Position numbers and translations under genes: made by a program. Under the pieces are notes generated by a model. That model was not told the origin of the DNA. It searched no databases and saw only the letters and a list, made by a program, of their open reading frames with translations. This document shows, in pieces, positions 52,335 to 60,979 of a stretch of DNA of 64,000 nt; position 1 is the first letter of the stretch; each line of letters opens with the position of its first letter. The stretch covers positions 20,904 through 84,903 of the forward strand of contig DASXFN010000005.1 in assembly GCA_036489565.1 (NCBI GenBank), read 5' to 3'. This DNA comes from JAICKN01 sp036489565. Its GTDB lineage: Bacteria; Acidobacteriota; Terriglobia; Terriglobales; Acidobacteriaceae.

Positions 52335-53423
52335 TCAATCATCTCCCAGCCACGCTCCATAAGCCTTTAAGGTCTCCACGTGGTCGAAGATTATCTTCAT
52401 GGCGGCGGTCACGGGAATGGCCAGTAGTAGCCCAATCGCGCCCCACACCCATCCCCAAAAGAGCAAAGCAAGGGTCACAGCCAAGGGGTTCAACTGCAGC
52501 CGCGGACCCAGGAATTTGGGGTAAAGCACGTTCATGGAGATCAAATGCAGGCCAAGGACCGTGATGATGATCACAAGGACCGACTCGGAAGTGAGGTGGC
52601 CAATGCCCACAAATACGGGTGGGGCCAATGCCAGCAACACGCCCAGATAAGGGATGAGACTGAGGAACCCGCTGATGAACCCCACGAAATAGAAGAATGG
52701 TATGTGAAGAAATCCAAAGACAACGGTGCTGACCGCGCCCATGAATACGGCAATCAGCAGGTTTCCGACCATGAAGCTGCGAATCATGGCTGAAATCATC
52801 CCCAAAGTGATGTAGGCGGTGTGGCGATTATGCATGGAAAAAAGCATGACTGTGGAAGAGCGCACGTGCTCCTGCCACATGAGCATGAAGTACACCAGGA
52901 AAGGGACGAACGAAGCGAAAAGCAGAATCTCGCTGACGGAGCCAAAGCCCTGGGTCAGCAAATCAGTCCAATTGGTGGCCTGGCGTACGTTGAGGACACC
53001 TTTTTCGTGGGCGGGGTTGAGCACTTCAAGGCTCTCCGCCCGTTTGCTTAGGCTATTCACCTCGTCGTGGATTCTGGTCAGATATTTCGGCAGGTCATGG
53101 ACCAAATCGGCTGCCTGGCTATAGGAGGTATAGACCAACCCTGCAAGGCAGGCGATCAGCACCAAAACTGCGATGGCAGCGGCGATTCCCCTCGGCATGT
53201 GAATGCGAATCAGGCCATCCATGATTGGCGCAAGCACGAAGGCGATAAGCACCGCAATGAGCACGACCACCAGTACCTTTTCGCCGTAGTAGCAGAGGGC
53301 CAGGGTGGCGCCAATACCGACAACCGTTTGCGCCCACTGGCGGCGCGGCCGTACAGCGACGTTTCCAGCGGCCGAGGCGACAACGTCCCTGGGGGCAATC
53401 GCGGAAGAATTTTCTACGGCCAT
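52335..53423 (-). CDS. AI-2E/PerM-family membrane protein
   Basis: The product is 362 residues with about eight membrane helices: three in the first 110 residues (TVVGIGATLALCYYGEKVLV and AIAVLVLIACLAGLVYTS), a soluble helical part (110-160), and the later family segments GFISGFLSLIPYLGVLLALA and GAIGLLLAIPVTAAMKII. Members export autoinducer-2-like molecules or act as Na+/H+ antiporters; the substrate here is unknown. Oriented away from ruvX. Confidence 0.88.
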   Translation of the reverse strand: MAVENSSAIAPRDVVASAAGNVAVRPRRQWAQTVVGIGATLALCYYGEKVLVVVLIAVLIAFVLAPIMDGLIRIHMPRGIAAAIAVLVLIACLAGLVYTSYSQAADLVHDLPKYLTRIHDEVNSLSKRAESLEVLNPAHEKGVLNVRQATNWTDLLTQGFGSVSEILLFASFVPFLVYFMLMWQEHVRSSTVMLFSMHNRHTAYITLGMISAMIRSFMVGNLLIAVFMGAVSTVVFGFLHIPFFYFVGFISGFLSLIPYLGVLLALAPPVFVGIGHLTSESVLVIIITVLGLHLISMNVLYPKFLGPRLQLNPLAVTLALLFWGWVWGAIGLLLAIPVTAAMKIIFDHVETLKAYGAWLGDD

Positions 53424-53473
53424 AAAGACATCCTATCGGATCGCAATTCCAAAGCCAGACTTATAATTCAAGC

Positions 53474-53950
53474 GTGACTTCGCAAGCAGAAAGCTCCTCG
53501 AGAGAACGAAGTTCCCGCGTCCTGGGCTTAGATGTCGGTTCGCGGCGAATCGGTATAGCCGTTTCTGATCCTTTGGGGATTACCGCCCAGGGACTGGAAA
53601 CCTTGCAGCGGCAGAACAAGAGGATGGACTTCGGGAAGCTGGGAGAGGTGATCCGGCAATATCAAGTCACGGAGATCGTGGTGGGCTATCCGCTCCGGAT
53701 GAGCGGAGCGGAGGGCACGCAGTCGGCTAAGATGCAGGAATTCGCCGAAGAACTAAGGAAGCGATTTCGTCTGCCGGTGCATTTGTGGGATGAACGGTTG
53801 ACCTCGGCGGAGGCAAACCGGCTGTTGCGCGAGTCGGAGGTCTCCCTGCATCGGCGAGGCCTGGCAGTGGATCGGATGGCTGCCATCTTGATTTTGCAGT
53901 CCTGGATGGAGTCGAGGAATGTCCCGCCGGAAGTTCCCGGCCCGGCGTAA
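53474..53950 (+). CDS. ruvX: Putative Holliday junction resolvase / pre-16S rRNA nuclease RuvX (YqgF)
   Basis: The product is 158 residues from GTG. RNase H-like fold with LGLDVGSRRIGIAVSDPLGI, YPLRMSGAEGTQS, DERLTSAEANRLL and VDRMAAILILQSWM, the family landmarks. It acts on pre-16S rRNA 5' ends and possibly DNA junctions. Followed by mltG, a common neighbour. Confidence 0.92.
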   Translation: MTSQAESSSRERSSRVLGLDVGSRRIGIAVSDPLGITAQGLETLQRQNKRMDFGKLGEVIRQYQVTEIVVGYPLRMSGAEGTQSAKMQEFAEELRKRFRLPVHLWDERLTSAEANRLLRESEVSLHRRGLAVDRMAAILILQSWMESRNVPPEVPGPA

Positions 53951-54035
53951 ATCAACGTCGCGGAGTCAGTTCCCATCGAATGGCCAGCGACCAACGGCTG
54001 GCTGTGAAGCCCGGGCAATCATCTAAACTATCGAT

Positions 54036-54085
54036 GATTAGAAAATCAGGATTAGAAATCAGAATCAGAAATCAGAATTAAAAAA
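54036..54085 (+). repeat. Tandem 13-14-base repeat upstream of mltG
   Basis: Four degenerate units: GATTAGAAAATCAG, GATTAGAAATCAG, AATCAGAAATCAG and AATTAAAAAATTA. It is A-rich, unlike the surrounding DNA, and ends about 20 bases before the mltG start. Confidence 0.75.
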
Positions 54086-54104
54086 TTAAACTGTTCATAA
54101 TTCC

Positions 54105-55088
54105 TTGCGCGCTATTTTCACATTTCTGCTGCTCGCCGCCCTTGCGGCCGGAGGATGGTTTTACTGGGCATTGTTTGTTCCGGTAACGCCCGTCGAGCGG
54201 CAGTTCGTCCTGCTGCATTCCGGATATTCCACCAAGCGAATCGCGCATGAATTGCAGGCGGACGGGCTGATCCGCAGCGCGCACGCATTTGTTCTTTGGC
54301 ACGCCTTCCATCGCAAGCGCTCGCTTAAAGCGGGAGAATATCTCTTCGAAAAATCGGCGACTGGGGTAGATATCCATGACCGGCTGGCTCGTGGAGACGT
54401 TTACGTGCACACGGTGGTGGTTCCCGAAGGTTACAACATGTTCGAAATCGCGCAGGCGATACAGGAAGCCGGGTTAGGCCCAAGCCAGGACTTCCTCAAT
54501 GTCGCTTCTTCCAACACGGAATTGATCGCCGATCTGGCTCCCGACGCGAAAACGCTGGAGGGATTTCTCTTCCCCAGCACCTACGAATTCACGCGCACGC
54601 AAACCATGCCCGAGATGGCAGCCGCCATGGTCAAGCAATTTCGCGAGGTTGCGCATGAACTGGGACTGAACGCTGATGTGCTCAAGACGGTCACCATGGC
54701 ATCCATCGTCGAAAAAGAAACTGGAGTTCCCGAAGAGCGCGCGATTGTGGCCAGCGTTTATGACAATCGCCTGGCAAAAAACATACCCTTGCAGGCTGAC
54801 CCCAGCGTTATTTATGCGGAGCAAATGTTAGGCGACTACAGCGGGGCATTGCATCATCAGGACATGCAGTTCAAATCGGCATATAACACCTACGCTCATG
54901 CGGGGCTGCCGCCGGGGCCGATTGGGAATCCGGGAAAATCGTCGCTGGAAGCAGCCATGCATCCCGCGACGACTGATTTCTTTTACTTCGTCAGCGATGG
55001 GAATGGGCATCATCGCTTCGCCCACAGTCTGAAGGAGCACAATCAAAATGTAGCGGCCTACAAAAAAGCGGTGCAGGAACGGCATTGA
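54105..55088 (+). CDS. mltG: Endolytic murein transglycosylase MltG
   Basis: MltG cleaves nascent glycan strands and sets their length. The product is 327 residues from TTG. A membrane anchor at about 3-22, a LysM-like part (30-95: GYSTKRIAHELQADGLI) and the YceG catalytic domain with ASIVEKETGVPEERAIVASV (catalytic Glu) and the final NTYAHAGLPPGPIGNPG are seen. No strong ribosome binding site is visible for the TTG. Confidence 0.92.
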   Translation: MRAIFTFLLLAALAAGGWFYWALFVPVTPVERQFVLLHSGYSTKRIAHELQADGLIRSAHAFVLWHAFHRKRSLKAGEYLFEKSATGVDIHDRLARGDVYVHTVVVPEGYNMFEIAQAIQEAGLGPSQDFLNVASSNTELIADLAPDAKTLEGFLFPSTYEFTRTQTMPEMAAAMVKQFREVAHELGLNADVLKTVTMASIVEKETGVPEERAIVASVYDNRLAKNIPLQADPSVIYAEQMLGDYSGALHHQDMQFKSAYNTYAHAGLPPGPIGNPGKSSLEAAMHPATTDFFYFVSDGNGHHRFAHSLKEHNQNVAAYKKAVQERH

Positions 55089-55125
55089 ACCATATTTATG
55101 GATATATGGGTAAGATCGTTTTGTC

Positions 55126-55356
55126 ATGCGAACTACCTTGGATATTCCCGACGGCCTTTACCGTGAATTAAAGGCCCGCGCCGCTCATCAAGGCACTTCT
55201 GTCAAAGAATTGGTTTTGCGTGGAATCCACACGGAGATGAAGAGATGCGAAAGCGCTCCGAATCGCGGCAGGATCAAGCTCCCAATTATCCATTCTAAAA
55301 AACCAGGGCGGTTGAAACTCACGAACGCCAAAATTGATGAAATCCTATTTTCCTGA
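55126..55356 (+). CDS. vapB: VapB-like antitoxin (ribbon-helix-helix)
   Basis: The product is 76 residues. The N-terminal RHH DNA-binding motif (MRTTLDIPDGLYRELKARAA) is followed by a toxin-binding tail. It would bind and repress its own promoter and neutralise a VapC RNase. The intact gene overlaps the remains of the toxin gene, so its partner is broken; it may serve as an anti-toxin against a related VapC elsewhere or be a relic. Confidence 0.8.
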   Translation: MRTTLDIPDGLYRELKARAAHQGTSVKELVLRGIHTEMKRCESAPNRGRIKLPIIHSKKPGRLKLTNAKIDEILFS

Positions 55357-55771
55357 CATCAACGTTTGGCTGGCCTGGTGTATGAAGGACACTAGCACCA
55401 CCCTATAGCGCAGCATTGGTTTGAGGGACTGGAGGATGAAAGACTCTATTTCTCAAGATTTACGCAATTGGGTTTTCTTCGGCTCCTGACCCACGCGAGC
55501 ATTATGCGGACAGACGTAAAAAATTCGCGGCAAGCCTGGCAGGTCTATGACGCGCTTCTCCAGGACGTACGTATTTCATTTGCAAATGAGCCTGCGAATA
55601 TTGAATTGGCCGCACTTTTCAGAAAACTTTCCACAACCAGCGAGATATCCCCGCAGAGGTACGGCTGATCCCTATTTGAACGCCTTTGCACAAGCTTCAG
55701 AATTCGAGCTGGTAACGTTTGACCGTGCCTTGGCAAACTTATCCCGTCCATCCGCGACCCTCTTGCACTAA
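55337..55771 (+). pseudogene. vapC: Decayed VapC toxin (PIN domain), three frames
   Basis: Pieces of one PIN-domain RNase are readable in sequence. Frame one: MKSYFPDINVWLAW from 55337. Frame two: YEGH, a TAG at 55393, then HHPIAQHWFEGLEDERLYFS and onward to QLGFLRLLTHA, ending near 55668. Frame three: ADPYLNAFAQASEFELVTFD and RALANLS to 55771. There is one shift near 55372-55381, one nonsense TAG and another shift near 55655-55667. The catalytic Asp of both ends (DINVW, ADPYL) survive as codons, but no full protein can be made. Confidence 0.85.
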
Positions 55772-55849
55772 CAGTTTTGAGTCCCTTCACCTCCGCTCAG
55801 CACCTAATCTTTGTATACTGATTTCAAGGAGTTCAAAGACCCTGTTTTC

Positions 55850-56782
55850 ATGAAATTGCCTCCTGTTTTTTATAAAGCCCTGGTTCTTTTAATTGTGCTG
55901 CCCACCACCGGCTGCCTGTTTCGCTCGCGGAAAGTCGAGCCGCGTGTCAATACTCAAGCACTCAAGAGCGCAACCCAGGCTGAGTTGGTCGAATACGTCA
56001 ACACGGAAGCGGCACGGATCCACTCCATGCGCGCCACGGTGAATATTGACGCTTCCATCGGCGGGGAGAAGAAAGGCAAAATCACCGATTACGAAGAGAT
56101 TCGCGGCTATGTGCTGGCCCGAAAGCCCGCCATGTTACGGATGAAAGGGCTGCTGCCGGTGGTACGCACCACGGCCTTTGACATGGTCAGCAATGGCGAC
56201 ATCTTTAAGCTCTGGATTCCTCCGAAGAACCGCTTCATCGAAGGGCGCAATAACGTGTCCACTCCGAACATTGCGCAGCCTCTGGAGAACATGCGCCCCC
56301 AACAAATCTACGACGCGCTCTTGCTGCCACAAATTAATCAGCAAGGAGAAATCGCCGTAGTAGAAAACGGCTCGGAACATGGGAAGGATTCGAAAGGGCG
56401 CGAAATCGAGCAAGCGGACTACCTTCTGCACATCATCCGCAACACCGGCCACGGTTATCATCTGGAGCGGAACATTATTTTCAGCCGGATTGACCTGCTG
56501 CCACATCAGCAAATCATCTTTGATGAAAATAACAATGTGGTGACCGACGTTCGCTACCAGAATTACAAAGATTTTGACGGCGTGAATTTCCCTTCGCAAA
56601 TTGAAATCTGGCGCCCGCAGGAGGAGTACGACATTACGCTCCACATCATCAAGCTGGAACTGAACCTGAACCTGGCCGATGATGAATTTCAGCTTGCGCA
56701 GCCGTCAGGAGCGCAAGTGCTGCATCTGGACCAGCCGCAATCCACCACGGCGCAACACGGCGGCAACAGCGGGATGAATTAG
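55850..56782 (+). CDS. LolA-like outer-membrane lipoprotein (DUF4292 type)
   Basis: The product is 310 residues from ATG 55850 (a start at 55811 is possible). The lipobox VLPTTGC is clear. The rest resembles the LolA/LolB half-barrel: EYVNTEAARIHSMRATVNID, ARKPAMLRMKGLLPVVRTTA, DMVSNGDIFKLWIPPKNRF. It probably handles lipids or lipoproteins at the outer membrane. Followed by an ABC permease gene 49 bases on. Confidence 0.8.
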   Translation: MKLPPVFYKALVLLIVLPTTGCLFRSRKVEPRVNTQALKSATQAELVEYVNTEAARIHSMRATVNIDASIGGEKKGKITDYEEIRGYVLARKPAMLRMKGLLPVVRTTAFDMVSNGDIFKLWIPPKNRFIEGRNNVSTPNIAQPLENMRPQQIYDALLLPQINQQGEIAVVENGSEHGKDSKGREIEQADYLLHIIRNTGHGYHLERNIIFSRIDLLPHQQIIFDENNNVVTDVRYQNYKDFDGVNFPSQIEIWRPQEEYDITLHIIKLELNLNLADDEFQLAQPSGAQVLHLDQPQSTTAQHGGNSGMN

Positions 56783-56831
56783 CCGAGCCCAAAATATCGA
56801 ATTTCTGCGTTGAATTTTGCAGTGAATTTTT

Positions 56832-57935
56832 ATGATGAACCGAATGATTGTCGCGAACCTGGTGCGCCGGCCGATCCGGTCGCTGATCAGCGTGGTTGCC
56901 GTGGCCCTGGAAGTAATACTCATTCTCCTGATTGTGGGTTTGTTCATCGGATTGCTTAACGACCATCGCGACCGGGAAGCGGGAATTGGCGCGGATGTCA
57001 TCGTCCTGCCGCCCGGGGCATCGTTCATTTCCGGGCTGACCAGTTCGCCCATGTCCATCAAAGTGGGCGATGTTCTGGCAAAACTCCCTCATGTGGCCGT
57101 TGTCGCGCCTGTGCTTCAACAGGTCTCAACTGCTGGAACAATTGAGGTCCTCGCGGGGATTGATCCCGCCAGCTATCAGAGACTCTCCGGACCTTTTCAA
57201 TATTTGCAGGGCGGCCCCATGCAAGGCCCTTATGACTGTTTGGTGGATGAAGTTTTTGCCCGGCCCAATCACATTAAGCCAGGCAGCACCATTCAAATGT
57301 TTAACAACTCATTTCGTGTGGCAGGAATTATCGCGCCCGGCAAAGGTGCGCGAAAGTATCTACAAATCAAAACCATGCAGGAGCTTGTGGGAGCACAGGG
57401 AAAAGCGACGCTGTTCTACATCAAGGCAGATGACCCGGCCAATGCAGATGCGATTGTGAGTGAGATCAAGCAAGTGCCGGGCATGGAAAAATACACCGCC
57501 ACTTCGATGGCGTACTACCTTTCCATGATGACGACTTCGAATTATCCCGGCCTCTCCAAAGCAATCAATGTCGTCGTCGCTATTTCCATGATCATTGGCT
57601 TTATGGTTATTTTTCAAGCCATGTACACAGCCGTGATGGAGCGGACACGGGAGATTGGAATTCTAAAATCCATGGGCGCGTCGAAGTTCTATATCGTGAA
57701 CATCATTCTTCGTGAAACACTGCTTTTGGCCATCTGCGGCATTGTTCTCGGAGTGGTGATCAGTCTGATCGCCCGCGTCGGCATTGATCAACGCTCCACT
57801 TTGCGGGTGATTGTGACCGGGCCATGGATTCTCAAAGCGACAGGCATAGCGATTTTTGGCGCACTTTTGGGGGCGTTCTACCCCGCAATCAAGGCCGCGC
57901 GCAAGGACCCGATTGACGCGCTGGCTTACGAGTAG
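56832..57935 (+). CDS. FtsX/MacB-type ABC transporter permease
   Basis: The product is 367 residues with one membrane helix at the N-terminus (about 20-43), a large periplasmic domain (45-235) and three C-terminal helices with MERTREIGILKSMGASKFYI, as in LolC/MacB/FtsX. No ATP-binding subunit is adjacent. With the upstream LolA-like lipoprotein it may belong to a lipid- or lipoprotein-transport system whose ATPase is elsewhere. Confidence 0.87.
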   Translation: MMNRMIVANLVRRPIRSLISVVAVALEVILILLIVGLFIGLLNDHRDREAGIGADVIVLPPGASFISGLTSSPMSIKVGDVLAKLPHVAVVAPVLQQVSTAGTIEVLAGIDPASYQRLSGPFQYLQGGPMQGPYDCLVDEVFARPNHIKPGSTIQMFNNSFRVAGIIAPGKGARKYLQIKTMQELVGAQGKATLFYIKADDPANADAIVSEIKQVPGMEKYTATSMAYYLSMMTTSNYPGLSKAINVVVAISMIIGFMVIFQAMYTAVMERTREIGILKSMGASKFYIVNIILRETLLLAICGIVLGVVISLIARVGIDQRSTLRVIVTGPWILKATGIAIFGALLGAFYPAIKAARKDPIDALAYE

Positions 57936-57981
57936 TGGGATTGTTTGGCTAGGCCTAACTGCCCCAATTTACGGGCTTTCG

Positions 57982-58011
57982 TTGACAATTCTGTTTCCCC
58001 TACGCTATCTT
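57982..58011 (+). promoter_or_regulatory. Sigma-70-type promoter of rplM
   Basis: TTGACA (57982-57987), 18-base spacer, TATCTT (58006-58011). The transcript would carry about 100 bases of leader before the rplM ATG, room for autoregulation by L13. Confidence 0.75.
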
Positions 58012-58121
58012 TAAGACTTCGGAAGTCCTGCGGTTCCCGCCTGGTGGCCCTGCGCCTTCAGCGCATGATGTGGGTGCTTCAGCGGTTTTCATTCGTTTTT
58101 TTCATTTTCTGGGAGATTTGC

Positions 58122-58553
58122 ATGTCAACCTATTTCCCCAAAGCGGGGGAAATTGCGCGCAAGTGGTACGTCGTGGACGCTTCCGGGCTGGCGCTCGGAC
58201 GTCTGGCTTCTCAAGTCGCGCGAATTCTCATGGGTAAAGAAAATCCTCAGTACACGCCGTTTATTGATACTGGGGACCACGTAATTGTCGTCAATGCCGA
58301 AAAGGTGAAAGTCACCGGCATGAAGGCGGAGCAGAAGGTCTATCACCACTACACCGGATATCCCGGTGGAATCCGGTCGGAAGTTCTGCAAAAGCGCACG
58401 GCGCGCAAACCGGAGCTGGTGATCGAGCAAGCCGTATTGCGCATGTTGCCCAAAAACAAAATGGGGCGGCAGATGTTTACCAAGTTGAATGTGTACAAGG
58501 GCGAGAAGCACGTGCACCAGGCGCAAAAGCCGGAAGTGAAAGTGCTCGCTTAG
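58122..58553 (+). CDS. rplM: 50S ribosomal protein L13
   Basis: L13 binds 23S rRNA early in assembly. The product is 143 residues from ATG 58122, with GGGAG upstream. KWYVVDASGLALGRLASQVA, YHHYTGYPGGIR and the GRQMFTKLNVYKGEKHVHQA end are canonical. The longer frame to 57945 crosses the promoter and is rejected. rpsI follows, the usual pair. Confidence 0.97.
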   Translation: MSTYFPKAGEIARKWYVVDASGLALGRLASQVARILMGKENPQYTPFIDTGDHVIVVNAEKVKVTGMKAEQKVYHHYTGYPGGIRSEVLQKRTARKPELVIEQAVLRMLPKNKMGRQMFTKLNVYKGEKHVHQAQKPEVKVLA

Positions 58554-58639
58554 CTTTTGATTTTGATGCGGTAGAAATTTTGAAAGGTTTGCACGATTCG
58601 CAGTTGGCTGCACGCTGATTGCTGAGTGCTTAGATATCA

Positions 58640-59035
58640 ATGGCTGAATTGGTTCAATACTACGGAACGGGACGCCGCAAGACCGCGGTAGCGCGTGTTT
58701 TCTTGCGTCCGGGAAGCGGCGACTTCAAAGTGAACGGACTCGCCTTCAACGAATATTTCGTGACGGAATCGCAGCGCGCGAATGCGAAGCAGCCGTTGCT
58801 TTCCACGGAAACCAGCAGCACCTTTAACGTGCTCGCCAACGTTTCCGGCGGAGGCGTTGCCGGACAAGCGGACGCGGTAAAGCTGGGCATTGCCCGCGCC
58901 TTAATGCAGTTCAACGCGGAGCTGCGCAAAAAGCTGAAGTCCGAAGGTTTGGTCACGCGTGATTCGCGCGGCAAAGAACGCAAAAAGTACGGGCAGAAGG
59001 GCGCCCGCAAGCGCTTCCAGTTCAGTAAGCGCTAG
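58640..59035 (+). CDS. rpsI: 30S ribosomal protein S9
   Basis: S9 lies in the 30S head; its C-terminal tail touches P-site tRNA. The product is 131 residues: YYGTGRRKTAVARVFLRPGS at the start and RFQFSKR at the end, with the conserved final Lys-Arg. It is normal in every respect, 86 bases after rplM. Confidence 0.97.
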   Translation: MAELVQYYGTGRRKTAVARVFLRPGSGDFKVNGLAFNEYFVTESQRANAKQPLLSTETSSTFNVLANVSGGGVAGQADAVKLGIARALMQFNAELRKKLKSEGLVTRDSRGKERKKYGQKGARKRFQFSKR

Positions 59036-59158
59036 ATTGCTGGGAACCGGCAACTGAAAACTGTTTTTAGGTGTTCAATTCTTCCCGTGCCTGCGTGCGG
59101 GGACGGGAATGGCAATCGGGAACATCAGTTTCCGATGCAGACCACATAAGGAGGGTAA

Positions 59159-60085
59159 TTGGCTAACATCACCATGAAGGAGTTGCTCGAAGCGGGAGTT
59201 CACTTCGGGCACCAGACCAAGCGCTGGAATCCCAGGATGAAGGAATACATCTTCGGCGAGCGCAACGGTATCTACATTATTGATCTCCAGAAGACGCTCA
59301 AGATGTTCAAAGAGGCGTCGAAATTCGTGCAGGATCTGGCCGCCGACGGGAAAACAGTTCTCTTCGTGGGTACCAAACGCCAGGCCCAGGACGCGATTGC
59401 CGAAGAGGCGCAGCGTTGCAGCATGTACTACATCAACCAACGTTGGCTGGGCGGGCTGCTCACCAATTGGGTGACGGTGCAGAAATCCGTGAAGCGGCTC
59501 AAGGAACTCGACGAGATGGCCACCGATGGCCGCTACGAGTTGCTTCCCAAGAAAGAAGTAATCAAGCTCGAGCGCGAGCGCAAACATCTCCAGGCCAATT
59601 TGGCCGGCATTAAAGACATGACGCGGTTACCTGACGCCGTTTTCGTGATTGATTCGAACAAAGAGCAGATTGCCGTGCGGGAAGCGCGCAAGCTGGGAAT
59701 TCCCGTGGTTGCGGTCGTGGACACAAACTGCGACCCCACCGAAGTGGATTACGTGATTCCGGGTAACGATGACGCGCTGCGTGCGATTCGGCTGTTCGCC
59801 TCGAAAATCGCGGACTCGGCCTATGAAGGCCGCCAAATGCTGACTGATAAGCAGATGGCCGACATCAACGCATCGGTTGGTGAAGTGCAGCAGGCGGAGT
59901 TGGCGGCGATTGAGCCGCCGGTCGAAGGCGCCACGGACGCCGCCGGCGCGGAAGCCCCTGTCGGCGCGGAAGGTGAAGACATCAGCATGGAAGACGTGCT
60001 GGGTCGCTCAAACCGCAAGCAACCTGCGGCAGCAAAGCAGGAAGCCGCCGCCGAAGTGCCGGTAGTCGAACACCAGACGTTCTAG
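59159..60085 (+). CDS. rpsB: 30S ribosomal protein S2
   Basis: The product is 308 residues from TTG 59159, which has AAGGAGGG eight bases upstream. ITMKELLEAGVHFGHQTKRW opens the family domain; KIADSAYEGRQ ends it at about 230. The extra tail (about 245-308) is rich in Ala, Glu and Gln, longer than in most bacteria. tsf follows after a repeat-containing gap. Confidence 0.96.
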   Translation: MANITMKELLEAGVHFGHQTKRWNPRMKEYIFGERNGIYIIDLQKTLKMFKEASKFVQDLAADGKTVLFVGTKRQAQDAIAEEAQRCSMYYINQRWLGGLLTNWVTVQKSVKRLKELDEMATDGRYELLPKKEVIKLERERKHLQANLAGIKDMTRLPDAVFVIDSNKEQIAVREARKLGIPVVAVVDTNCDPTEVDYVIPGNDDALRAIRLFASKIADSAYEGRQMLTDKQMADINASVGEVQQAELAAIEPPVEGATDAAGAEAPVGAEGEDISMEDVLGRSNRKQPAAAKQEAAAEVPVVEHQTF

Positions 60086-60092
60086 AATCTGT

Positions 60093-60190
60093 CGTTGGCC
60101 GTTGGCTCTTGGTCGTTGGCTAAAGCAGAAACAGCCAGTGGCGATTTCCAAAGATTGATGGCCAACGACCAATGACTACCGACCAACGAC
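60093..60190. repeat. CCAACGA-type repeats in inverted orientation between rpsB and tsf
   Basis: A left cluster reads GTTGGC units (60093-60120) and a right cluster reads GCCAAC units (60160-60190). TTGGTCGTTGGC (60109-60120) is the exact complement of GCCAACGACCAA (60161-60172), so a 12-base stem with a 40-base loop can form in the rpsB-tsf message. Confidence 0.8.
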
Positions 60191-60272
60191 TGCTTAACAA
60201 AATCTGGACCCGCGCGGGTCATCTGGCGCGGGTCTAAGTTTGTACGAAGAAAATAGAAGAGAGAGATTAGCA

Positions 60273-60929
60273 ATGGGAACAACTACAGTGAATATTTCAG
60301 CCGCACAAGTAAAAGAGCTCCGCGAAAAGACCGGAGCGCCAATGATGGATTGCAAGCAGGCCCTCAGCGAGGCCAAGGGCGATCTTGAGCAAGCCGTCGT
60401 TCTGCTGCGCAAAAAGGGAGTCTCCGTGGCCGCCAAGAAGGCTACGCGCGTCACCAGCGAGGGCGCTGTCGCGAGCTACATCCATGCCGGTGGCAAAATC
60501 GGCGTGTTGCTGGAGATCAATTGCGAGAGCGATTTCGTCGCGCGCACCGAGGACTTCAAAGAGCTTGTCCACGACATCGCCATGCACATCGCGGCCAGTG
60601 ATCCGAAGTACGTTCGCAAAGAGGACGTGACCGAAGCTGACTTCGCGCGAGAGAAAGAAATTTATCTTGAGCAGGCCATGAAGAGCGGCAAGCCGGCGAA
60701 CATTGCGGAAAAGATGGTTGCGGGCAAAATGGAAAAGTTCTATGAGGAAGTCTGCCTGCTTGAGCAGCCCTTTATCAAGGACCAGACTGTTTCCATCGCG
60801 CAACTGATTGCCACCAAAATTGGCAAGCTGGGGGAGAACATCGCGGTGCGCCGTTTTGCGCGATTCAAAGTCGGCGACGCGGGCGAGACCATCGCCATCA
60901 CCAAGCCATCGGAACAGAAAGCGGAATAA
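60273..60929 (+). CDS. tsf: Elongation factor Ts
   Basis: EF-Ts recycles EF-Tu-GDP. The product is 218 residues, the short form (about 200) rather than the approximately 290 of E. coli. KELREKTGAPMMDCKQALSE and LLEINCESDFVARTEDFKEL are diagnostic. The upstream frame to 60240 is rejected: GAGAGA lies before ATG 60273. A strong terminator follows. Confidence 0.96.
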   Translation: MGTTTVNISAAQVKELREKTGAPMMDCKQALSEAKGDLEQAVVLLRKKGVSVAAKKATRVTSEGAVASYIHAGGKIGVLLEINCESDFVARTEDFKELVHDIAMHIAASDPKYVRKEDVTEADFAREKEIYLEQAMKSGKPANIAEKMVAGKMEKFYEEVCLLEQPFIKDQTVSIAQLIATKIGKLGENIAVRRFARFKVGDAGETIAITKPSEQKAE

Positions 60930-60933
60930 TCAA

Positions 60934-60957
60934 GGGGCGCAATAAGCGCCCCTTTTA
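60934..60957 (+). terminator. Rho-independent terminator after tsf
   Basis: AGGGGCGC, loop AATAA, GCGCCCCT, then TTTAATTT. It separates rpsB-tsf from the isochorismatase and pyrH genes. Confidence 0.9.
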
Positions 60958-60979
60958 ATTTGGTGCGTGCGGAACAGGA

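Noticed and set aside
55547..55771. A separate small gene after vapB
   Set aside because: Its readable end is the third frame piece of the decayed vapC; the first part has no family match.
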